NCBI GenBank assembly: GCA_964006375.1
Contig: OZ023265.1
Coordinates: forward strand, 8,681,660 to 8,745,659
From: Tillus elongatus
Lineage: Eukaryota; Arthropoda; Insecta; Coleoptera; Cleridae
Direction: 5' to 3'
Length of the DNA: 64,000 nt
The notes beneath the pieces are model-generated. The model made no database searches. It worked only from the letters and a program-made list of their open reading frames with translations, and had not been told where the DNA came from. The position numbers were made by a program, and so were the translations under genes. Shown here piece by piece: positions 11,229 to 38,500 of this stretch (within the stretch, counting starts at the first letter, position 1; the number at the start of each line of letters is the position of its first letter).

Positions 11229-11500
11229 CCGTCTGATAACTCAAAAAATAATTAACCGATTTAGATGAAACTCGGCAAGTGCCTTTCTTTTATTAATGGC
11301 TTGGATGAGTTCGTTGGCCAGGAAAATCGGACGGGGTTTTCCGGGAAAATTTTGAGTTTTCTTTCAAAAAAAATTTTTTTTTCCGAAAATTTCGATAAAA
11401 TTTGGTCTACATATTGCTTTGGGAAATACCTAACTATGTGCCAAAATGCAGCTTTCTAGGCTTACAGAAAATTGAGCTATTCAAATTTGAAACATTTATG
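11012..11500 (-). repeat. Family A element, truncated
   Basis: Starts 9 bp after the previous unit in the same direction, with the AGTGAATTTTT/AAAAATTCACT-type hairpin. It contains (TA)n at 11146-11224 and breaks off inside the body. Bases 11501-12160 are AT-rich with no gene or repeat recognised. Confidence 0.7.
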
Positions 11501-12154
11501 TTTAAATCATAAGTATGTGGTTGCTGTTGGTTAGTCAATGCTTCTCTTATTGTCATTGACTCATGAAATTCATTTTTAAGTTTCAGAGAAATGTCAATAA
11601 TACTGAATTCACTGATTGTTAATCATTGGAAGCATTTACGATTATATATAACCCTATTGTAATTTATTATCATTTATCACCTCTGTAGTATAATTATTTT
11701 TTTCCTTACAACTCGCAGCGTTTTTAGTCAATTGTTGTTATTAATAGTCAATAGTTTCTTTCCGAATACACACAGCTTCCATTGACTTCTGCTTCTGCCG
11801 CTGTTACAGTCCTTTTATTTAGAGGTAGAGTTGTAACCACTCATACAGCCAGTGTTTTTTAACCACGTGGCTGGGGGACTGACCGAATTCATTCCCAGTT
11901 GCTGTTGATTTACTCATATTCTCTTAATATGTTTGAAGATGTGGTGTCTACTTCATTCCAAGTCACTATTAACCGACTATTTATGAAATCAAATAAGTAA
12001 ATTAAATCGATTGTCATAAAATATGTAGTGTATTAAGACAAGGGAAAAAGAAATAAAACATATATAACTGTGCACATTTTGATTATATTTTAGGGTGCTT
12101 GAGAGAGGTATTGTCACAGCATAATATCTTATTAAAGTTCATTTGTAAATAGGT

Positions 12155-12715
<561 letters not shown>

Positions 12716-13212
12716 ATTTCACTGACTAAGTTGGATTGTTCTGGAAATTAATGCAACCTAAATAATTTCGGTTGAATTCATCATTTGCTTGAGGCTATAT
12801 TATGTACGATATGATATTTATTACTATATGATGGTAAATTTGTTTTCTCCAAAAGTACTTACTTAATATTTAGTTATGACAGAAAATCTAATAATAGTGA
12901 CGATATATCGGAGAGTGGTATTACTTTGAGATATAAACAAATGAGTAACTTCATCTTACAAACTACAGTATTGCAGGTAAATTTAAGTGGGTAACCTAGA
13001 AACAATGCTTTAAAAAGGAAACGGTTTAGAAAGTATTCAATTGTTCTGTAACAAGAATCGATGGCGTGTGATCTTGTTCTTCTGGAATGAAGAATGGGCG
13101 TAGGTCTCAAGTGGTTTCTAAACTAACGAAACATAAAACGTTATTGGTAATATTACGAGTATCGGTTATCTTACATGATACTCAACAATATAAAACTGCA
13201 AATAAAAGGTTA

Positions 13213-14515
13213 AAAAAGTTCGGGACGCAGCATGTGCGTTATGGTAGCGATTTTTTTTTAAATATTTTTAATGGCAAATATCTTTCTTTGATGAAAGCAG
13301 GCATCAAACTTGGTTGCCTATATAGTAGAAACAATGTACCATATTTCATCGAAATAACTTTATTGTTTGAAAATATAAACATTTTTCAAAAGTCTGGATG
13401 CAGCAAATGTGTTATGGAAGTGAATTTCCATAAAAATGTTTTTAATAGCAAATGCGAGCAGGCATCAATCTGATTACCGCTATAGCCTATGTAGTAGAAA
13501 CAAATTACTATATTTTATCAAAATTACTTATGGTTTGAAAATATACACAAATTTTCCGAAAATAAACTATAATGTTGGTTTCCTAACCAACAAAGCTTAC
13601 GTTAATAGCAAATTGAGTTATTGAAATTTGAAGGTTTTAATGAAAATTCGGTAAATTTGCAGATTATCTCCCGAACGCTTAAAAAAAAATGTTTTCAGAA
13701 ACATTACTAGGACCCCACCTGGATGCACAAACCACAAGAAAAATTTCTTGTTCACACCCCCAAAGGAAGTTACGGGACTGGGAGTGAATAGAAGTGCTGC
13801 GCGGGGTAGGTAGTAAAAAGGAAATATGAGCAGAAAATGCAAAGAAAACCGCTTGAAAGCTCTCTATTGGAAGCCATATCCCCATTAAACCCTGCCTACC
13901 CCGCACAGCACCCCTATTTGCCACAAGTCACGTAACTTCCTTGGGGGGTATGAACAAGAAGATTTTCTTGTGGTTTATGCAACGAGGGTGGTTGTATGCA
14001 CTGGAGGGGGGAGAAATTTCTACGACGAAGCACCCCTCCCCCCGTTCGACTTGTGGCGGGGGTGGGGTTGGTGGGTATCTTGCTTCGTCGTGTGGATTTT
14101 CCTTCCCCCTCGCGTGCATACAACCACCCTCGCTGCATAAACCACAAGAAAAATGTCTTGTTCCTATCCACCGAGGAAGTTACGGCACCTGTGTGGATAG
14201 GGATGCTGTGCGGGGTAGGCAGGGTTTAAGGGGGATATGGCTTCAAGATGTGAAAAAGATAGCTTACAAGCCCGTTTTATTCGAATGTTCTGCTCATATT
14301 TCCTTTTTACTACCTACCCCGCCCAGCATCCCTACTCACTCCTGGTCCCGTAACTTCCTTGGGGGGTGTGAACAAGAAATTTTTCTTGAGGTTTGTGGAT
14401 CAAGGGGGGGGGGCTACGCAGGTTTCTGAAAACCATTTTTTGAAAAGCATTCGGGAGCTAAACTGCGAATTTTACCGAAAATTCGCTACCAAAACGCACT
14501 TACTGCGTCCAGATT
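13213..14515. mobile_element. Composite TIR element containing a large palindrome
   Basis: The outer ends are inverted copies of the family terminal sequence: AGTTCGGGACGCAGCATGTG at the left and CGCACTTACTGCGTCCAG at the right. Inside, 13640-14482 folds back on itself around about 14061. Outer arm landmarks are CTCCCGAACGC against GCATTCGGGAG and GGAAGTTACGGGA against TCCCGTAACTTCC; the inner pair is GGGTGGTTGTATGCA against TGCATACAACCACCC. No transposase is present. This is a non-autonomous fold-back or MITE-like element. Confidence 0.7.
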
Positions 14516-14940
14516 TTTCTCATACACACGCATCATATTTCGATAAAAAATGAAAAAATGCATTAACGAATTTGTTCTACGAAAATTAGCTTAAAAAAAT
14601 TATACACTTCTACTCACTCCTGGTCCGTAACTTCCTTGGGGAGTGTGAACAAGAAATTTTTCTTGTGGTTTGTGGATCCAGGGGGGGCCTAGGCAAGTTT
14701 CTGAAAACAGTTTCTTGGAAAGCGCTCGGGAGCTAAACTGCAAATTTACGGAAAATTCGATACCAAAACGCACTTACTGCGTCCAGTTTTTTTCTTACAA
14801 ACGTATCATATTTCTATAAAAAAAGCAAAAATGCATTAACGAATTTGTTCTACGAAAATTAGCAAAAAAAATTATACACCCCTACTCACGCCTGGTCCCG
14901 TAACTCCTTGGGGGGTGTGCACAAGAAATTTTTCTTGGTG
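14332..14940 (+). repeat. Tandem array, about 275-bp unit
   Basis: Three head-to-tail units. The landmark CTACTCACTCCTGGTCCCGT (with small changes) begins at about 14332, 14610 and 14881, and ATGCATTAACGAATTTGTTC at 14558 and 14831. Each unit joins a family F arm to the TIR terminus (CTTACTGCGTCCAG), so the array grew by duplicating the right end of the neighbouring composite element. Confidence 0.75.
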
Positions 14941-14941
14941 T

Positions 14942-15085
14942 TTGTGGATATGCAAAATAAAATGTGAGGGAGCCAAAACGGAACTCTGTGGAACACCCGT
15001 ATCAATTTTGAATGTGGGTATGTGAAGAAACACCATCGACAACAACATGCAAGGATCGCTCCTTCAAGTAACTAGCAGAGTTTGG
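14942..15085 (-). pseudogene. LINE reverse transcriptase relic
   Basis: The complement reads YLKERSLHVVVDGVSS, then with frame breaks TGVPQSSVLAPSHFILHI. This is the RT region around motif B of a LINE1-like element (compare NRSISVVVDGHSS and GVPQGSALAPTLFLLHI in LINE1). It is too diverged to be one of the recent LINE1 copies. Confidence 0.6.
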
Positions 15086-15244
15086 ACAGTATATATGATG
15101 ATGACATCAGTTTTCTGTAAGTAACGATTTGGATCAAATTACCGAGAAATCCTTTAAAGAAAGCAGTTTAGGGGCCCCTAGGCTAATGGACTAAATCTCT
15201 AGTAAAACCCAAAAGCTATTGATCGATGTGAATGACTGAGCTGG

Positions 15245-15720
15245 AAAATGTTTTAAGTTCTTGGAAATAACTGTGGATAGCAATCTTACCCACCAAAGTC
15301 ATGACAGTACTCTAACAAGGAGACTTGCGGTTTGCAGTGAGAAGAATGAAGGCCGTTTCCATGTAGCAAGCTTGCAGACTGACATATTTTTCCAGTTTCC
15401 ATTTTGTTTGCTTTGTACACAATACTGTTGTGGGGCTACTCTCCTGAAGCGACACATGTCTTCCTAAACAAAAAGAAGCACTGAGAATAATGTATAAAGT
15501 GTCAAAATATTCACAAGGTGCAAATTCCTTGGAAAAAGAACCAATACTCACCATCCCCTTGGTATTCTTACTTGCATGTTTAAAGTATGCTTATGACAGT
15601 GTAACCTTTTTGAAAACTCACACTGCAACCCGTGTGGAACAAGAAAATGATGTCTATCCAACACCACAGATTGACCAGAGTCCAAATGGTAATTTAGGTC
15701 TAGGAGGGTGGATCAAACAT
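15245..15720 (+). pseudogene. LINE C-terminal relic
   Basis: Frames in this stretch read FLEITVDSNLTHQSH (thumb, like FLGxxxDxxLxWxxH), then ALRIMYKVSKYSQ and EPILTIPLVFLLACL, then THTATRVEQENDVYPTP. The order matches the C-terminal region of LINE3 at 24608 (IRLIFGLQQRESC, KKLLTVTGVYLYKLL, HSYTTRARNDIHLP). Several stops and shifts interrupt it. Confidence 0.55.
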
Positions 15721-15844
15721 AAACCGGAATTTTTATTTTAACGCTCATAGATAAAGGTAGTGGAACGATGTGTGATAAATATTATGTGGGGATGTGAAGA
15801 GGAGGTGACACAATCACCATCGGCGCGCTAAAGCTGATTAACTG

Positions 15845-16755
15845 TCGGTAGCATAATGCCCGAGGAAGAGATGCCTTTGTGCAACGCATTATAAAATTTT
15901 TGTCGCGGAATGACGTAAAGTTCGCCGAAATTTTGCGTTAATTTGGCGACAAAACCCTTTTAAATGCTCAGGTCTATGCCAGCATAACAAATTTTCAAGT
16001 GGCTGAAAATCCGTGGCAAACGAGGGTCATGCAAACCGTCCCTGTACAAAGCATCAGTGAGGCAAAGATTCGTTCAGTCCGTGATCTGATTGAAGGGGAC
16101 CGGCGCCTTTCGGTATCACAAATTGATACAGAAGTCGGAATATCATACGAAAGTGCACAATCGATCATTTCGAATGACCTGGGTTACCAAAAAGTGCAAA
16201 GAAGATGGCTTCCTCGCCTTCTGACAGAAGGTCACAAAGCAAACCGTTTTGCAGTTTGTGAAAGACTTTTGGCGCGATATTGAGCTGAGTGAGGTAATTT
16301 ATTAAGTCGCATTATCACCTGCGACGAGACGGGGGTGCATGATTACACCCTAGAGTTTAAACAAGCCAGCATAGAGTGGACATCCAAAACTCTTCTTTCT
16401 GCAGACAAAGTTCCTGCCACTGGTTTTGTTTTATTGCAGAGGCGTACTGCTCATTGATTTCCTACGTGAGCGGGGTAAAATTAACGCCGCCTACTACTGA
16501 CAGCTCTTTGATGAAGCAAAACTGTCTTTTCGGCGAATAAGACTAGATTTGCCTATCGGCGGTATGATTCTTCTCCACGACAGCGCTTGGCCGTATACAG
16601 CTGCTTTACCCCAACAAAAGCTGGAAACAATTCATTGGGAAACACTTAAACATTCACCCCATAGCCCGGATTTGTCACCATGTGACTATCACATGTTTGA
16701 ACTACTAGAAGAAGAACTTATTTTTATATGTTATAGGTATTCACGCATTATTTAA
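15845..16755 (+). pseudogene. mariner transposase (broken)
   Basis: Pieces of a mariner (DD34D) transposase appear in order across three frames. The N-terminal helix-turn-helix is near 15880-16010 (KFLSRNDVKFAEILRQFGD-like). The second DNA-binding helix is in the open stretch 15999-16283 (VRDLIEGDRRLSVSQI, GISYESAQSIISNDLGYQKV, RRWLPRLLTEGHKANR). The first catalytic Asp is in TCDETGVHDY near 16320, the second in LLHDSAWPY near 16570, the third in SPDLSPCDYHMF near 16670. All three catalytic aspartates survive, but frame shifts and stops make it non-functional. No TIRs were found. It lies about 100 bp upstream of the first coding exon of the MKRN2OS homologue. Confidence 0.85.
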
Positions 16756-16881
16756 TATCGCGACGTCTGTGTGATTCTGTTAATGGATTAATTGGATCTG
16801 TTGTACTCCTTTTTCGGTGGACTGTAAATATACACATTTAATTAAATATTTTCTGTTTTAGTTCCAGTGACAATTCCTAGT

Positions 16882-33311
<16,430 letters not shown>

Positions 33312-33395
33312 CTGTTATATATTTTTTCTTTTTAAATGTAGATAAAGCTAGAGATACCAAATGTGTACCTAATTATTTGTTGGGAAATTGATATT

Positions 33396-33397
<2 letters not shown>

Positions 33398-33486
<89 letters not shown>
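33398..33486. repeat. (TA)n microsatellite in probable 3' UTR
   Basis: Lies 87 bp after the MKRN2OS stop and 5 bp before a candidate poly(A) signal. Confidence 0.95.
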
Positions 33487-33490
<4 letters not shown>

Positions 33491-33496
33491 AATAAA
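33491..33496 (+). terminator. Candidate poly(A) signal of MKRN2OS
   Basis: AATAAA, 180 bases after the stop codon, the first exact AATAAA after it. A TTTTATTTATGTTTTATAG stretch follows. The (TA)n tract would then be transcribed in the 3' UTR. Confidence 0.4.
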
Positions 33497-33711
33497 GTCT
33501 TTTATTTATGTTTTATAGTTAATTGTTTTATTTTTACAACCAGTATCTCAGTAAAAAATCAAATGAACAAACCTATCAAAAAACCTGAGTTCTGCTTTGA
33601 AGAATTTGTTGCTTCAAATTAAAGGAAACATTACCAACCTAAATATAGCTGAACTAGGCAAATACATGTATTATTATAAACAGGATAGAAGAATAAGAAA
33701 TATTGATAACA

Positions 33712-34095
33712 TTTCTACCCCGATATAGGGACAAAGTAAGGCTAGATGCATTCTCGCTCTAATGAGAACGAAACCAGTCTACGGTTCTAGTTGTTGCGAT
33801 AATGCATCTAGCCTTACTTTGTCCCTATATTGGGGTAGAAATGGATCAGGGCTGACAATTTTCTAAATTGTTAGTTAGTTGTATACAGTCTCTATTTTTT
33901 TAACACTTTGTGTTATTTGGAGCTGGCGTGACAACATACTACTTGGTTCCGCAACTAGGTGGCGGCACGTCCACCACTCAGTGTTCATAATCAAGTCTCA
34001 TTGAGATGTAAGACACGAAGCACGTGCCGCCACCTCGTTGCGGAACCAAGTAGTATGTTGTCACGGCAACTCCAAATAACACAAGAGTGTTAAAA
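33712..34095. repeat. Two inverted repeats derived from the hammerhead retroelement
   Basis: Arms TCTACCCCGATATAGGGACA.. at 33712-33751 and its complement at 33802-33841 enclose a decayed ribozyme 3' half (CGAAACCAGTCTACGG). A second pair (about 33897-33976 and 34015-34098) has arms with GTGTTATTTGGAGCTGGCGT and a GGTTCCGCAACTAGGTGGCG block. Both relate to 54391-54900. Confidence 0.7.
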
Positions 34096-34424
34096 CATAG
34101 AGACCATGATCTTGTGGGCTCTACGAATGTTAACAAATAACCAAAGGGAGAATCGTATTTTGATTTGTTAGCGGTTATTAGACTACAGAGCAGACGAGAC
34201 TTAACTTTATTGGCTGTTTTGTAACTGATCATGAATCTTGGCTTCATCATGATTCTGGAATCGAATGGCAAAGTATTGAAAGGAGATATGGTGGCCGCCC
34301 GCCCCCTTGGAAGCTTACGTTTTCTGGTTTTCTCGAGCTGTAAGTTTTTTATTTTTTATTAAAAGATTGTGGAAAGTTGAGAAAATGGGTACTCTTTCAT
34401 CAAGTCAGTTATTGCAATGTCTAG

Positions 34425-34690
34425 CATCAACAGCGCTAGGTTCGAACTATTACAATATACTCCTTGCACTAAGCCACTACAAACTGTTTCCAAAGCTCAA
34501 AAAATACTTGGGTGGGAAGAGAGTTTTGACAGATAATAAAGTGTAAGTGGCTGTAAATAAGTGGTTTGAAGAAGTATTAGAAACGTATCATTTAGAAGCT
34601 AAAAAGTGAAAGATTCCTTGGAAAAACGTATTGGAGTTAAGGGAAATTAACTATATGTTGAAAATACAAATAACTTATTATTCCTAGCCG
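34425..34690 (+). pseudogene. mariner transposase C-terminal relic
   Basis: Reads LSHYKLFPKLKKYLGGKRVL, then with a stop AVNKWFEEVLETYH and WKNVLELREINY. This matches the mariner C-terminus (SDYHLFPKLKKxLGGKRF, AVxxWF, KCIELKGDY). The third catalytic Asp position reads His. Bases 34691-35553 are otherwise AT-rich intergenic sequence leading to the ZRSR2 start. Confidence 0.65.
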
Positions 34691-35553
34691 TTCACTTTAT
34701 AGGTCAGAGACGACTTAAGGATACTTCCTCGTAAGTTTCAGTGAATATATTTCTGTATAAATAAATAATAAACATAAACTCTTTAATATAAAAGTTATCT
34801 GCATTTAACTACTCATAAGTTTGATGCAACTGATAAAATTTAATGTTGCTGCGACGGAATTACATCTAGATAGGTAAAAGTTCCTAATTAGAATTTACGG
34901 AAAATAACTGGTTTGAGATAATGCATCATTTTCAAGAAGTTAAGCCTCAAACAATTAGGTAATTGCGTATTCTTATTTATTTCACTATTTGAAATATTTC
35001 TTTACGCTTACACCTAATTCTTCTTAAAATGTCGAATTATTAACAGTCAATTACAAAATGGGCTTTTAATAGTCGGGTCTTGGTAAATTAAAATAGCATA
35101 ATCGGCTCAGCAGATTAAAATGCATAAGAAAACATACTTTTTCAATCTGTAATGTATTTATTAAATGTGTCTTGGCTTAACCAAAGCTTTTTTAGTTTTT
35201 GAACTAAAATTTTAGGTTTACCTACTTAGGTATATGAAAAACACACATCAGCCTATCAATTGCCCATTTTAATATTCCCCTGGCTATATTGAGAAAGTTG
35301 CATGAATAAAAATAAAGAAGACCACATTTAATTGTCAATACATATGTCAGATGTCAGTATGTAAATGTCAAATGACCAATGTAGGAATTGTAAATTTTAA
35401 TATTTAATTAATGTTTGATAATTCCAAAAAAAATCATTTGTAGAAGATACAAATTAATTAATTGCTTTGGTTGACCGTTTCGCTCATTATTGCATATGAA
35501 CTGTAAATGGATATTTTATTAGTAAATACATCACTTTTATGCAGGTCGTCATA

Positions 35554-38500
35554 ATGGGAAAGTAGGTATCCTTTTTATAGTAACCACGAAAAAGATGTAT
35601 TTTTTGGTAAAATAAATTATCTTTAACTTCTTAAGATAAGTATTTATATGTACGTAAGTATTTTTTAATTTTTTGTGGTTATGTTTTCTTAATATTCATA
35701 TCTAGACATTCAGAATGGAGAAAACTAGCTAAGAAAACCAGAAGGAAACGTATAAGACGTTTGCAGGCTCAAGCAAGAGATCAAACTGAAGAAGAAGGTT
35801 TGTATGGTCATTTAGATGAAAATCTGTATGTATAACTAACAATTTATAGAGCAACGGAAAAGGGAATCTTCCCCGACTTATCGGAAATGGCTGGAGATAC
35901 AACGCAAGGCCGAAGAGTTCCAGGCAGAAGAAGAGGCGCGAATACACGCAGAACAAAAAGCGAATTGGCAAAGGGTTGAAGAAGAAGCTCAAAAACAATG
36001 GCGAGAACTCCAGAAAAAGCTTGAGTTAGCAAGAGAGGAAAGGCAGAAACAGAATGCTAAAATTAAAGCTGAATGGGAAAAAGAACTACAAAGGTTAAAG
36101 GAATTGAAAGAAATAAAAGAAAGGGAAGCTGAAATCAAACGTATAGAGGCTGAAAGATTGAAGGATGAAATTGAGAGTTTTATTGCTAATGGTGGTGATA
36201 CCCCAGAGCAGTTAAAGAAAATGGTAGAATCTAATCCAGGCAAAGTTGTGTGTCCATTCTTTAGCAAGACTGCTGCATGTAGGTTTCGGGAGAGCTGCTC
36301 AAGGAATCACATACGACCACATGTGAGCTGCACACTTTTAATACCAAACTTTTATAACCATTACAGCTTGGAAAAAATCGAGAATGAACCTGGTAGTGAT
36401 TCAAACCTGGAGTTCGAAATTCGTGAGTTGTATGATGATTTTAAGCAATTTTTCTATGATGTAGTACCAGAATTAGAGACATTTGGTAATGTTGTTAATG
36501 TAAAAGTGTGTTCCAACCGTGAAGTACACTTAAGAGGCAACGTGTATGTACAATATAGTCAAACAAGAGAGGCTATCAAGGCATTTAGAGTTTTAAATGG
36601 AAGATATTATGGAGGAAAACAATTGAACGTTGAATTTTGTGGAGTTTGGAATTGGAAATCTGCGATTTGTGGTAATTATTTTTTCGGTGAACTTGCAAAT
36701 GAGCTCACTAACAGGTTTAGGTAGACTGACTGCTTATAGGTAAACCTTGACATATTACATGCACGTTATTTTTAAGTTTTGGTTCCTTCTCTTTGCTGAG
36801 TTAATTATATTACAACTTGTTAAACATTTCAAGTATTTTTGACAGTTTCCCAATATATTTCTGTTTTGTCGCACCTCCTCCTAGTTATTAAAGTTTGACG
36901 AAAACTTAACAATGGGATTCACTCCAATTTCCAGTTTTAACTTGTGTTGGGCTTTCTTATTCGGTTGGCAGTTCTTGTTCTTTGGGCTGTTAGTAGGCAA
37001 AGTGGTGGTCATCTGGTTATTAATTATTCACGGGCATTTTTCTTTTCCAGCAACATACTTGGACATGGTTAGGTTAGGTTTGATTGTGAGTGGGCCATAC
37101 CGGTCCCTCCACCGCGACCATAAGCTCTATTGTGGTTCACGCCTAATAGTCTATATTTCGCCCAACAAAGCCAGCCTCCTGCAGAGGTCGATAATCTTTG
37201 TGGGCGAAAGTTGATCCAGATCCTCCGGAGCAAGCTTTATCCTGCCAAGGAGCAGGTATCTAGTCCTGTCCACTGCCGGACAGGAACACAGTACGTGCTC
37301 TGCTGTCTCGTCACTCTCCATACACAGCCGGCACTCAGTCTTCTGACCGACTCCAATACGGTGCATGTGGTGACGCAAGCGGCAGTGTCCTGTATGCAGG
37401 CCGACTAGAGTACTCAGTTGTTGTCTGTTTAACTCTAGAAGTTTTTTAGCCCTTGACTCAGACAGGCCATTTATGAAGGCCTTAGAGTGAGCTAATCCTG
37501 GAAGATTTTGCCAATACTGGATTGTCATTCTTTCTGTCCAGGTCTTTAAGGTGCGTTTTGCTGTGCATGATGTTATCCCCAGCACCGGTTCTGGTCCGAC
37601 AAAGTCTCTCTGGGCACCACCCCTGGCAAGCGTGTCTGCCGCAACATTGCCATCATGGTCCGAGTGACCTGGTATCCAGACTAGCGACACCTCATTACAG
37701 CTGCCCAGTTCGTTAAGGGCAGATTTACAACTCCATACCGTTTTTTAATTACACCGGTAGGAACCAAGAGCCTTTATTGCAGCTTGGTTTTCTGCATATA
37801 TCTTTATCGATTTGTGTGTGCACTGGTTTTTTATACTTTCCCTTGCACACATCTCGATGGCATACACTTCTGCCTGGTGTATGGTTGCGTACTTGCCGAG
37901 GCTAGCTGATAGTCTAGCATCAGTGCTGCCCCCATATGCGCCGGCTCCTACTCTCATATTGTTTTTGGAGCCGTCAGAATACCAGCAGAGATCAGCCCTC
38001 AATAGGGTCGTTTGATTTCGCTCCCAGTCCCTTTCCGGGAGGACGGTCTTGAAAGACAGATCTCTGCTGATCTTTGTAGGCTTCAAGTTTAAGACCATTC
38101 CCAGAATCTCGTGACCCTCAATGTCATCGAGGAGTCCGGACCCTCCCAGACTGATTTCCTTCGGCATACTGTCGGCCGTTTGTTTTAGTCTATACGTTGT
38201 CCACCTCGCCACCCTCTCCAACCATATGTGAAGAGGTGGAATTTTAAGGAGGACCTTCAGAGCGGCTGATGGTGCGGTGCTTATCGCTCCCGTTATCATC
38301 AGACAAGCTAGTCTCTGTGGATGAGCCAGTTTGGCCCTCGCGATACCACGAAGTGCCTTAGGCCACCAAACTGTGGCTCCATATGTTATAATTGGTCTGA
38401 TAACCACTACATAGAGCCAGTACATCTGTTGGGGGTTTGTTCCCCAGTTGTTACCACAGATTCTCCGGCAGGTCCACAGGGACAGTTTAGCCCTGCGGAT

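Noticed and set aside
13928..14429. Overlapping open frames on both strands through the large palindrome
   Set aside because: Low-complexity, Pro/Gly-rich translations that mirror each other because the DNA is an inverted repeat; no family resemblance.
36672..36724. Reading through the end of ZRSR2 exon 3 as the true C-terminus
   Set aside because: The tail diverges from the family exactly at a GT donor, and splicing to 40094 restores the second CCCH finger and the RS domain in frame.
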